Made by a program: the position numbers and the translations under genes. The notes below the pieces were generated by a model. That model worked only from the letters and a program-made list of their open reading frames with translations. It ran no database searches and had not been told where the DNA came from. Shown in pieces: positions 1 to 7,631 of a DNA stretch of 34,260 nucleotides (position 1 is the stretch's first letter; every line of letters begins with the position of its first letter). The DNA lies in the NCBI GenBank assembly GCA_016869375.1, contig VGEH01000036.1, forward strand, positions 1-34,260, written 5' to 3'. The DNA comes from Alphaproteobacteria bacterium (lineage in GTDB: Bacteria; Pseudomonadota; Alphaproteobacteria; SHVZ01).

Positions 1-285
1 CCTGAAAACCCGTTTCGCCGGTCACCCTAGACAGCCCCGGGCCCCCCTTCCAAGCGCCGATCCCACAGCCTCGGACCTCATCCCCGATAAACTCACTTGT
101 CCACGCTGAGTCTGTGATGCGTGACTCCGTGATGCGTGACTCCGTGGCGGCGGACCTCGCTTGGATGAAAACCACGGACGCGCCGTGCGAGCGCTCGGCT
201 CAAGCGTGATCGCTGGCGCGATCCCGTACGCCTCGCGCGCCGACGCGAACTCCAACGACCCGTAGCCCTGCAGCCCAGCGCCGGT
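1..285. other. Gene-free left edge with degenerate iterons
   Basis: I see no credible gene here. One iteron-like unit in reverse orientation lies at 102-117 (CACGCTGAGTCTGTGA). It runs into a perfect tandem pair of a 15-bp unit, GATGCGTGACTCCGT, at 116-130 and 131-145. The unit shares its GATGCGTGA part with the iteron edge. This stretch lies just outside the long inverted module that starts near 286, so it may be a decayed outer part of the same origin. Confidence 0.5.
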
Positions 286-775
286 AAACCATCCCCGAAA
301 ATCCACGCTGAATCGCTGATCGGGTCGAACCCTCCGATACAGGAGATACAGGTCTTCTTATAGGACCATGATCACACAGGCAGCGTGCATAACCACGCCC
401 CCATCACCGATGCAGCGCAATCCCCTCACATATGCAGCGTGGCTACCCAGCCGGACCCTCACCGATGCAGCGTGCACCGGCCTCGGGAGACCGCCCAGCC
501 TCACCGATACAGCGTGGATGTCTCGGAATCCCGGGGACTTTTCCCCCGATATCGGCCAAACCAGCCCAACCCAAGCCTCGAACTTTATTCATGCATCACA
601 GATGCAGCGTGAGAATCCCGGTGGCCCAACCAAAGAACCCCCGAAAGCAAACCAGAAATATCGTAACTATATGACAAACAACAATAATTACCCTAACCTA
701 ACCACCCAGATCAACCAACCAAGCACCTAACCTCAAATTCAACGCGTCGAGGCTACCTATCACAGATGCAGCGTG
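286..775 (+). repeat. Left iteron module, putative replication origin
   Basis: Seven 16-bp iterons (consensus TCACNGATGCAGCGTG) point toward the initiator gene. They start at 372, 404, 426, 459, 501, 596 and 760. One oppositely oriented unit lies at 304-319. Start-to-start distances are 32, 22, 33, 42, 95 and 164 bp. The first five are close to whole helical turns (3, 2, 3, 4 and 9), as expected if an initiator binds along one face of the helix. A CCGATATCGG palindrome sits between the units at 501 and 596. The rep-like gene begins 112 bp downstream. Iterons next to a rep gene and an AT-rich tract are the classical layout of an iteron-controlled plasmid origin. Function is inferred. A near-identical inverted copy lies at 32491-32979. 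Confidence 0.75.
622..759. other. AT-rich tract within the origin, possible unwinding element
   Basis: Between the sixth and seventh iterons the composition changes sharply to A/T- and A/C-rich sequence. It includes ATATCGTAACTATATGAC and AACAATAATTACC around 658-694, inside DNA that is otherwise about two-thirds G+C. Iteron origins normally have an easily melted element beside the iterons, and this is the obvious candidate. No exact DnaA box was recognised by eye. Confidence 0.5.
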
Positions 776-887
776 AAAAGTCCGGTCATCAAAGCCCGCC
801 GGGAAGGGTTGCGACACCCTGGCAGAGCAATTCGGGGGAGCAATCGCGGAGAGGTCTGGGCTAGGCTGAGCGCCCCCGGAGAGCCAC

Positions 888-2744
888 TTGCCCACGCGAC
901 GCAAATCGAGCCCACAGCTCGCCCTTCCTCTGGCCGGCTTGGCGGAGCTCGCCGTTCCGCTGCCGCCGAAAGGCGACAAGACCTTCGTCGTCCCGGCCGC
1001 CTGGATCGGCTCGCCGATCGACCGGCGGCTCAAGCACGCCATCGCGGCGATCAGGCGATCGGAGACCGAGACCCAGACGCAGGAGCAATGGGCCGCGGCC
1101 ATCCGCGCCGGGATCGCAGCCGACCATGACGCGGTGGCGCAGCTCGTCGGCGCCGTGATCGCGCGTCGTCTCGGCGTCGCCGTGCGCTCCTCGGGATCGC
1201 GCGCGAGCCTGAGCGAGGGGTGTCTCGCCGTCGGACAAAGGCTCGCCGAGAACTTTCTCGCCGAGGCGGCGGCGATCGACAAGGTCGCGCGCTGGATCGC
1301 GGTCTCGGTCTCGGCCTGGGCGGCCGAGGACAAGGCGCAGAGCGAGGAGATCCTGGCGCGCCGGCTCGCCTATCTGCTGACCACCCATGCCGAGGACACC
1401 GCCGCGGCGCTGGTCGAGCTGCTGCTGCCGCCGCATCGCCCCGAGGGCTATCTCGGGGAGCTGCTGCGCCATCCCGATGCGGCGATGCAGGCACTGCCGC
1501 AGATCCCGCCCGGCACCATGATCGTGCTCGCTTCCGGGCATTTCCACGACATCCGCGAAGCGCTCTACAAGAATACTTTCCGCAAGGTCGAAGGCACGCC
1601 CTGGCCGACCGCGCCGCTCAGGCGCAACGGCGCCAGCGGCTATGCGCAGCTTCGCCCCGCCGTCATGGATTCCGAGCCGCTGCTGCCCGAGCAGCGCCTG
1701 CAGGCCTGGGTCACAACGATGTGGCGCCAGCAGAGCGAGCTCTCCGATCTCGATGCCGACGGGCTCGATGCGCTCTGCGCGATCTATCTCAACCAGGCGC
1801 GCGCCGCCGACGATGCCGCCGTCGCCGATGTCGACGAGATCCTGGCGATGCGCGGCCTCAAGCCGAAGCGCGGCGGCCAGGGACGCCGCGGCGGCTACGA
1901 GCCGGAGCAGCGCGCCGAGATGCTGAAGGCGCTCTCGCATATCCAGAACCTCTGGATCGATATCGGCGAAGTCCGCGTCTACGAAGGCGCGGCCGACGGG
2001 CGCCGCCAGCGCTCATCGACGATCAAGAGCCTGCAGAGCCGCCCCTTCGTGATCACCGATCGCATGGGGCAGATCCGCCTCGACGGCTATCTCGACGTCG
2101 AGCGCTTCATCTTCCGGCCGGGTAAGGCCTTCGCCGCCTTCCTCTTCGGCGCCGGGCGCCAGACCGGCCTGCTCTTCCAGCGCGCGCTTCAGTACGATCC
2201 GGTGCGCCGCAAATGGGAGAAGCGGCTGACGCGCTACACCAGCTGGCAATGGCAGGCGCATGCGCGCAGCGGCCAGTTCACGCAGCGCTTCAGCGTGCGC
2301 ACGCTCCTGGATGCGGTCGGCGAGGAGCTCAACAGGCGCTATCCGGCAAAGAGCCGTTCGCGTCTGGAGAAGGCGCTGTCGACCATGGCAGAGGATGGCG
2401 TGATCTCGGCCTGGCGCTACGTCGGCGATGCCGCCGACAACGGCAATCGCCATGGCTGGGCGTCGACCTGGCTCGATGCCGAGATCGCGATCGAGGCGCC
2501 CGACATGATCAGGACCTACTACCTACGCTCGACCGAGACGGCGCCCGTCGCCGCCGCCGACTCCGCGCAGGCAGCCGAGATCGCCGAACGGGTCCGGCAC
2601 CATCGCCGCATGCTGGGCGTCTCCCAGGAAGAGGCGGCGCGGCGGCTCGGCATCCGCCAAGGCCATTTCAGCAAGGTCGAGCGCGGCCGGGTCCATCCTT
2701 CCGAGAAGCTTCGAACCGAGATCGAAGCCTGGCTCGGAGAGTGA
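888..2744 (+). CDS. Putative iteron-binding replication initiator with C-terminal HTH
   Basis: A 618-aa protein. The start is TTG at 888, preceded by GGAGAG at 878-883. No in-frame ATG occurs before the protein is well under way. The N-terminal half is alanine-rich and helical and matches no family I can name. The middle (about residues 345-540) has alternating basic and aromatic segments, including HIQNLWIDI and YTSWQWQAHARSG, then a winged-helix-like stretch (RFSVRTLLDAVGEELNRRY). The last 55 residues are a clear XRE-type helix-turn-helix (RMLGVSQEEAARRLGIRQG, then FSKVERG). Placement directly after seven co-oriented iterons argues for a plasmid replication initiator, with the HTH binding the iterons or autoregulating. 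A large XRE regulator is the alternative. I do not see Rep_3 or RepC signatures, so the family would be unusual. The next gene begins 42 bp downstream on the same strand. Confidence 0.6.
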   Translation: MPTRRKSSPQLALPLAGLAELAVPLPPKGDKTFVVPAAWIGSPIDRRLKHAIAAIRRSETETQTQEQWAAAIRAGIAADHDAVAQLVGAVIARRLGVAVRSSGSRASLSEGCLAVGQRLAENFLAEAAAIDKVARWIAVSVSAWAAEDKAQSEEILARRLAYLLTTHAEDTAAALVELLLPPHRPEGYLGELLRHPDAAMQALPQIPPGTMIVLASGHFHDIREALYKNTFRKVEGTPWPTAPLRRNGASGYAQLRPAVMDSEPLLPEQRLQAWVTTMWRQQSELSDLDADGLDALCAIYLNQARAADDAAVADVDEILAMRGLKPKRGGQGRRGGYEPEQRAEMLKALSHIQNLWIDIGEVRVYEGAADGRRQRSSTIKSLQSRPFVITDRMGQIRLDGYLDVERFIFRPGKAFAAFLFGAGRQTGLLFQRALQYDPVRRKWEKRLTRYTSWQWQAHARSGQFTQRFSVRTLLDAVGEELNRRYPAKSRSRLEKALSTMAEDGVISAWRYVGDAADNGNRHGWASTWLDAEIAIEAPDMIRTYYLRSTETAPVAAADSAQAAEIAERVRHHRRMLGVSQEEAARRLGIRQGHFSKVERGRVHPSEKLRTEIEAWLGE

Positions 2745-2786
2745 GGTATTCCTGAGGAGGCATAACGTCGGGGTCCGGGGTCACAA

Positions 2787-4508
2787 ATGAGCTCGACCTT
2801 CGACGCGAATGCCGCGCTCGCCGCCGCCGATGCCCGTCAGCTCGCCGGCGACCTCGCCGGCGCGATCCGGCTCTACAGCCGCCTGATCGAGGGCGCCTCC
2901 GGCTTCTGGCCGGCCTACGCCAATCGCGGCCTGGCCCTGCAGGTCGCGGGCGACGCGACCGCCGCGCGTGGCGATTTCCGCCGCGCGCTCGCGATCGAGC
3001 CCGGCGCGGCGCCGCCTCTGCGCAACCTCGTCGACAGCCTGCAGGGCGAGACGGCTGCGTCTGCGGCGCTTGCGGCGAGGGCGCTCGTCGCGATCGCTCC
3101 GGCCGCCTGGGAATCCTGGCTCAGCCTGGGCGGCGTCGAGCTGAGCGCGCATCGGTATCGCGCCGCCGCACATGCCCTGCGCCGGGCGACGGCGCTTGCC
3201 CCCGATGTCGTCGACTCCCTGACGGGCCTCGGGATCGCCGATGACGCGCAGCCTCGCCGCTGGCTCGAGCGCGCGTTGGCGATCGGCGCGACGCCGGCCT
3301 CGCTGCTCGCGTTCGCGCGCCATCTTCGGGAGCGCAACGAGCCGCACGAGGCAGGGCGCGCCGTCCGCCGCCTGCTCGCGCTGGCGCCGGGCGGCATCGA
3401 AGCGCTGGTCGAAGCCGTCGCGATCATCGACGGCGCGCGCGCGACCGACGCGCTTTACCGCTGGGCGCGGCGCGCGCGTCTTCTGGCACCGGACTCGGTC
3501 GTCGTGCTGAACAACCTCGGCATGGCGGCGCTCGCTCTCGGCGCGCTTGCGGAGGCGGAACGCCGCTTCGCCGACGCCATCGCGCTGCAGCCGGATTCCG
3601 CCGAGGCGCATTTCAACCGGGCGACACCGCTGTTCCTGCTGGGCCGGGACGCCGAGGCATGGTCGGAGTACGAGTGGCGCTGGCGCGTCGGCCGCTTCGA
3701 GAAGGCGCCCGGCACGGCGCCGCGATGGTCCGGCGAGCCTCTCGGCGAGCGGCGGCTTCTCGTTCACGAGGAGCAGGGGCTGGGCGACGCTCTCCAGTTC
3801 GCGCGATACCTGCCGATGATGAAGGAGCGGCATCGGAACCTCGTCTTCTTCGGCCACTCCCGGCTCGCGAACCTCTTCCGCGCCTCGTTTCCCGACATCG
3901 AGATCGCGTCGCAGCCCGACATCCCTTCCCATGATGTCGCAGCGCCTCTGCTGAACCTGCCGCGCCTGCTCGACCAGATCGGCCGCCCACCGCCGGCACC
4001 GCCCTACCTCAAGGGTCCGGCGGCGCATCGGATCGAGGCGCAGGATCGGCTGCGCGTCGGGCTGGTATGGGGCGGCAATCCCGGTCATCCGCGCGACCAC
4101 GAGCGATCGATCCCGCTCGCGATGCTCGCGCCCTGGCTCGAGATCCCGGGCATCGCCTGGGTCGGGCTGATGGTGGCCCCGGGGAACGGCGACATAGAGC
4201 GGTGCGGCTTCGAGCCGAAGATCGCCGACCTCGCGCCGGCGCTGCGCGATCCCGACAATGCGGCGGCATGTATTGCCGGCCTCGATCTCCTGGTCTCGGT
4301 CGACACCGCCTATTGCCACCTGGCAGGCGCTCTCGGATTGCCGGTCTGGACCCTGCTCACCTGGATTCCGGACTGGCGCTGGCGCCTGTCGGGAAGCACG
4401 ACCGAGTGGTATCCCTCGATGCGACTCTTCCGTCAGCCGGCGCGCGGCGCCTGGGCGCCCGTCATCGCGGAAGTCGGCAACGCGCTGCGTCGGTTGCGAC
4501 GGCCTTGA
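2787..4508 (+). CDS. TPR protein with GT9-like glycosyltransferase domain
   Basis: A 573-aa cytosolic protein starting at ATG 2787. Degenerate TPR units fill about residues 10-295 (ANRGLALQVAGDATAARGDF and LNNLGMAALALGALAEAERR are typical). A linker carrying the subfamily signature EYEWRWR (294-300) leads into a GT-B domain. That domain has EEQGLGDALQFARYLP (328-343), GLVWGGNP (425-432), SVDTAYCHLAGALGLPVW (504-521) and PDWRW followed by WYPSMRLFRQ (528-550). The DT-x3-HLAGAL block is the GT9/heptosyltransferase-type donor-site motif and is intact here. TPR plus GT architecture is found in bacterial protein glycosyltransferases such as Caulobacter FlmG. Donor and acceptor cannot be read from sequence. 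It is separated from the other five GT9-like genes by most of the island. Confidence 0.85.
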   Translation: MSSTFDANAALAAADARQLAGDLAGAIRLYSRLIEGASGFWPAYANRGLALQVAGDATAARGDFRRALAIEPGAAPPLRNLVDSLQGETAASAALAARALVAIAPAAWESWLSLGGVELSAHRYRAAAHALRRATALAPDVVDSLTGLGIADDAQPRRWLERALAIGATPASLLAFARHLRERNEPHEAGRAVRRLLALAPGGIEALVEAVAIIDGARATDALYRWARRARLLAPDSVVVLNNLGMAALALGALAEAERRFADAIALQPDSAEAHFNRATPLFLLGRDAEAWSEYEWRWRVGRFEKAPGTAPRWSGEPLGERRLLVHEEQGLGDALQFARYLPMMKERHRNLVFFGHSRLANLFRASFPDIEIASQPDIPSHDVAAPLLNLPRLLDQIGRPPPAPPYLKGPAAHRIEAQDRLRVGLVWGGNPGHPRDHERSIPLAMLAPWLEIPGIAWVGLMVAPGNGDIERCGFEPKIADLAPALRDPDNAAACIAGLDLLVSVDTAYCHLAGALGLPVWTLLTWIPDWRWRLSGSTTEWYPSMRLFRQPARGAWAPVIAEVGNALRRLRRP

Positions 4509-4563
4509 ACACGCCGCTTCCTCCGAATATCTACGTCGTCAGCCAATCGAATTCGGACTCGTG

Positions 4564-5274
4564 ATGATCAGGACAATACTTCTCGCGCTCGTGCTTGCAG
4601 GCTTCGCGACCACCGGCGCGTCCGTCGCCGCGACGGTCAAGGATGCCGAGGCGGCGATGGCCGGAGGCCGGCACGCCGACGCCGTGTCGATACTGAAGCC
4701 GCTCGCCGCCAGCGGCGATGCCGATGCGCAGACGCTGATGGGCGGAATTCTGCTCGCCGGGCTCGGCGTGCCGCGCGACACCGTCGCAGCGCATGACATG
4801 CTCATCCTGGCGGCGAAGCAGGGACAGCCCTTCGCTCAATACAATCTTGCGGTGATGTATCACCACGGCGATGCCGGCCGGGTCGACGTCGGCCAGGCGC
4901 GGCAATGGTACTCGCTGGCCGCCGAAGGCGGCGTCCCGCCGGCAATGGCGCAATGGGCGTTCTTCCTGCTCGAGGGCCGCGGCGGAGCGCCGGACCCGGT
5001 GGAAGGCCGGCGTTGGGCGGAGCGTGCGGCGAATTTCGGCGAGCCCGCCGGGCAGTACCTCATGGGGGTTCTCACCGCCAACGGCGCCCCCGGCACGCCG
5101 CCCGATCTCCAGCAGGCCTATGTTTGGCTCTTGCTCGCCGAACGGTCCGGCTTTAAGCCTGCTGCGGAGAATATCGGGATCTTGAAGCATCGCCTGACGG
5201 CCGAGGAGCGAACGAAGGCCGAACAGTCGGCTGACGCGTGGCGGCCTACCGCGAACGCGACGGATAAGCGATGA
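4564..5274 (+). CDS. Exported Sel1-repeat protein
   Basis: A 236-aa protein. ATG 4564 is preferred, and an adjacent in-frame GTG at 4561 is possible; the Shine-Dalgarno sequence is weak. Residues 1-23 form a signal peptide (MIRTILLALVLAGFATTG, then ASVAA). The rest is Sel1-like (SLR) repeats, a TPR relative: DADAQTLMGGILLAGLG, QPFAQYNLAVMYHHGD, PPAMAQWAFFLLEGRGG and EPAGQYLMGVLTANG, with the A/W/A spacing typical of SLRs. Such proteins act as periplasmic scaffolds or adaptors. It starts 55 bp after the TPR-glycosyltransferase on the same strand and may be co-transcribed. A role in presenting or recognising a glycoprotein is possible but unproven. Confidence 0.8.
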   Translation: MIRTILLALVLAGFATTGASVAATVKDAEAAMAGGRHADAVSILKPLAASGDADAQTLMGGILLAGLGVPRDTVAAHDMLILAAKQGQPFAQYNLAVMYHHGDAGRVDVGQARQWYSLAAEGGVPPAMAQWAFFLLEGRGGAPDPVEGRRWAERAANFGEPAGQYLMGVLTANGAPGTPPDLQQAYVWLLLAERSGFKPAAENIGILKHRLTAEERTKAEQSADAWRPTANATDKR

Positions 5275-5337
5275 TCCCCGCCCGCCTCGATGACCATCGG
5301 GGCGGTGCTAAGGATCCGGTGCAACGGAGAAGAATCG

Positions 5338-5631
5338 ATGACCGAACAAAAAGTCAGGACCGCTTGGGACGATGTCGAGGACGCTTGGCAGCTCTGCGAC
5401 CAGGTGAACAACGACGAGGAGACCTACAAGGACGGCAACCCGCCGCTCGCTTGGGGCCGGGTCTTCAGTCTCTCGCCCCTGATCGACTTCGAGCGCACCC
5501 AGCGCGAGGGCGGCGGCAATCCGCCGATGCGGATCTTCCTCAAGACCGCCTACGGGATCGAGTTCCGTCCCGACACCAAGAAGTGGATCGTGTTCCGGCA
5601 CGGCCCGGTCGACATTTCCAACATCACCTGA
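5338..5631 (+). CDS. Small hypothetical protein, 97 aa
   Basis: The start is ATG 5338 with a good Shine-Dalgarno sequence (GGAGAAG about 8 nt upstream). The 97-aa product is acidic at the N-terminus (AWDDVEDAWQLCDQVNNDEE), then has a mixed beta segment (MRIFLKTAYGIEFRP, KKWIVFRHGPVDISN). It has no signal peptide, membrane segment or family I recognise. It follows the Sel1 gene by 63 bp and ends 81 bp before a convergent glycosyltransferase gene. Codon use matches its neighbours. It is probably a real small cytosolic protein. Confidence 0.65.
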   Translation: MTEQKVRTAWDDVEDAWQLCDQVNNDEETYKDGNPPLAWGRVFSLSPLIDFERTQREGGGNPPMRIFLKTAYGIEFRPDTKKWIVFRHGPVDISNIT

Positions 5632-5651
5632 GGCTCTGCTTCCGCCGGCGC

Positions 5652-5669
5652 CCCGCCGCCTTCGGCGGG
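5652..5669. terminator. GC hairpin between convergent genes
   Basis: CCCGCCG, loop CCTT, CGGCGGG forms a perfect 7-bp stem. It lies in the 81-bp gap between a plus-strand gene ending at 5631 and a minus-strand gene ending at 5713. No T-run follows on either strand, so it is only a candidate bidirectional terminator. Confidence 0.4.
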
Positions 5670-5712
5670 CGCGCCTGGCGGCGTCGTGGTTGACTCCGGA
5701 TCGTCGGCGCCC

Positions 5713-7626
5713 TCAGTCCTGGCCGCAATAGCGGCGCCACATCCGGCGGTAGGCGTCTTCCAGCGCCGCCGTCTGCGTCGGGTAATCCATCATCACCGAT
5801 CCTGAAAGGCGCTCGCGCAGACGCTGCGGCCTTTCCTTCCGGCCGGCCAGCGCGATGGCGCGCTCGACGTAATCCTCGACATCGGCGGCGATGAGTTCCT
5901 CCGCTCCGATGCACCGGCATATCGCCGCGCCGACGCGACCGACGAAGCGATCGCCGTTCAACGTGATCACCGGCACGTCGGCCCACAGCGCCTCGAAGGT
6001 CGAGGTGTTGCCGCCGAAGGGGAAGGTGTCGAGGATCAGATCGACCTCCGCGAGGCGCGCGAAGTGCTCGGCCGCGCTTTCGGCGCGAGGCAGGAAGTCG
6101 ACGCGGGATGCGACGCCCGGAAGCGCGAGGCGGATCCGCTGCTGCAGCGCCGGATCCTCGAAGAAGCCGTGATAGCCGAGGCGGAGCCGCGCCGCGGGCA
6201 GGCGCTCCAGGATCCGCCGCCACGCCGCGAGGACCGCGCCGTTGAGCTTTCCCGGATTGTTGAAGGAGCCGAGAACAGGAATCGCGCGGTCCCTCGATCC
6301 GCTCGGCTGCAAGGAAATCGCGGGCGCCTGGAAGGTGTACATGACCGGCAGCCGATACAGGCGCTCGACGAAGCGATCCTCCCATCCGGCGGGCGTCAGC
6401 TCGGCATCGGACAGCCACCAGTCGATCTCGGCCAAGCCCGTCGTCGACGGTGCGTGGAAGCTCGCCTGCACCGGCGCCGGCCGCCAGGCCGCGATCGCCG
6501 GCCGGTTGGAGGCGGTGTGGCCGCCGAGAACGACGAGGATGTCGACGGCGTCGCGCCGGATCGCGGCGGCGATGTCGACGTCTCTCTGGCCGCCGATCGG
6601 GACCCAGCGATCCGACAGCGCGCGGAAGCGTTCCGTCATCGCATCGGGGCGATGGATCTCGGCATAGCATTTCACGCGGAAGCGGCGGCGGTCGTGCCGT
6701 GCCAGCAGCTCGACGACGTTGCCGGCGACCGGATGCTGACGGAAATCGGCGGAGAGATAGCCGATGACGAGCGGCTTCTCCGGATCGTCGCCACGCGGCG
6801 GATGGGCCCATCGCCAACCCTGGACCGCGGCGGAGATTCCGCTGCCCCATCGCCGGGCTTCGGCCAGCAAGGCGTGGTCCGACGTGTCCGGATCGGACGA
6901 CATCGCAAACAGCAGGTTGCTGTGCAGCACCGGCGTCGAGCGAAGCGCGAGGCCGCGCTTCTGCAGTCTCACGGCGCCGCCGGGCCGGCCGAGACCGAGC
7001 TCGATCGAGCCGTAATTGACCAGCGCCTCGCCCGTGCTCGGCGCGAGCGCGAGGGCCCGGCGATTTGCACGCGCCGCGGCGCCCAGCTTCGCATCGCGCA
7101 GCAGCATGGCACCGAAATTGATCCAGGGCATCGCGTCGTCCGGCGACACGCTCGCCGCACGCGCGAGCTCGCTTACCGTCTCGTCCGACAGGCCGAGCGC
7201 GGTCAGGGCGCGCGCATGCGAGGGGATCGCCGCCACGGCGAGCCGCGCTTCGCGCCGCGCCTCGTCGGTGGCACCCGACTCCCGCAGCAGGAACGAGAGC
7301 GACACACGGCTGTCGACGAGGTCCGGCTGCCCGGCGAGCGCCAGCCGATAGGCGGCGATGGCGGCCGCGGTATCGCCGACGGCCCAGGCGGACTCGCCGA
7401 AATTATGCATGAGAACCGGCTCAGGCCCGACGACCGACAAGGCTCGCTTGAGCCAGCGCAGCGCTTCCGCCGGGTGACCCAGCTGATGAAAGGCGACACC
7501 GATCAGCTGCAGCAGTAGCCCTTCCGCCGCGTGATGGCAGAGAAGCTGGGCATAGCCGCGCAAGGCGGAAGCCGCGTCGCCGGCGCGATGCCGGGCCGCC
7601 ACGGACTCGAATGTCGGCAGCGTCAT
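5713..7626 (-). CDS. TPR-GT41 (OGT/SPINDLY-like) glycosyltransferase 1
   Basis: A 637-aa protein. ATG 7626 (MTLPTFESVAARH) is preferred over longer in-frame extensions because the upstream gene stops at 7632, giving a 5-nt gap. TPR units occupy about residues 10-240. The GT41 domain follows with GYLSADFRQHPVAG (289-302, H298 at the position of the conserved OGT histidine), DILVVLGGHT (362-371), RPAPVQASF (382-390), FNNPGKL (455-461, K460 matching the UDP-contacting lysine of OGT) and LDTFPFGGNTSTFEALW (532-548). Family members transfer GlcNAc or related sugars from UDP to Ser/Thr of cytosolic proteins. The acceptor is unknown. It is the last gene of a two-gene minus-strand unit with 7632-9587. 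Confidence 0.9.
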   Translation of the reverse strand: MTLPTFESVAARHRAGDAASALRGYAQLLCHHAAEGLLLQLIGVAFHQLGHPAEALRWLKRALSVVGPEPVLMHNFGESAWAVGDTAAAIAAYRLALAGQPDLVDSRVSLSFLLRESGATDEARREARLAVAAIPSHARALTALGLSDETVSELARAASVSPDDAMPWINFGAMLLRDAKLGAAARANRRALALAPSTGEALVNYGSIELGLGRPGGAVRLQKRGLALRSTPVLHSNLLFAMSSDPDTSDHALLAEARRWGSGISAAVQGWRWAHPPRGDDPEKPLVIGYLSADFRQHPVAGNVVELLARHDRRRFRVKCYAEIHRPDAMTERFRALSDRWVPIGGQRDVDIAAAIRRDAVDILVVLGGHTASNRPAIAAWRPAPVQASFHAPSTTGLAEIDWWLSDAELTPAGWEDRFVERLYRLPVMYTFQAPAISLQPSGSRDRAIPVLGSFNNPGKLNGAVLAAWRRILERLPAARLRLGYHGFFEDPALQQRIRLALPGVASRVDFLPRAESAAEHFARLAEVDLILDTFPFGGNTSTFEALWADVPVITLNGDRFVGRVGAAICRCIGAEELIAADVEDYVERAIALAGRKERPQRLRERLSGSVMMDYPTQTAALEDAYRRMWRRYCGQD

Positions 7627-7631
7627 CCCCG

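Noticed and set aside
22..306. 94-codon minus-strand frame at the left edge
   Set aside because: Covers the tandem repeat, gives Ser/Arg-rich peptide, no homology or Shine-Dalgarno support.
372..611. CRISPR-like array
   Set aside because: Repeats are only 16 bp with unequal spacers, the spacers are conserved between the two modules, and no cas gene is present.
368..730. Open frames across the left iterons (also mirrored at about 32600-32880)
   Set aside because: Their peptides are direct translations of the repeat and appear in several frames in both modules; low-complexity, no ribosome-binding site.
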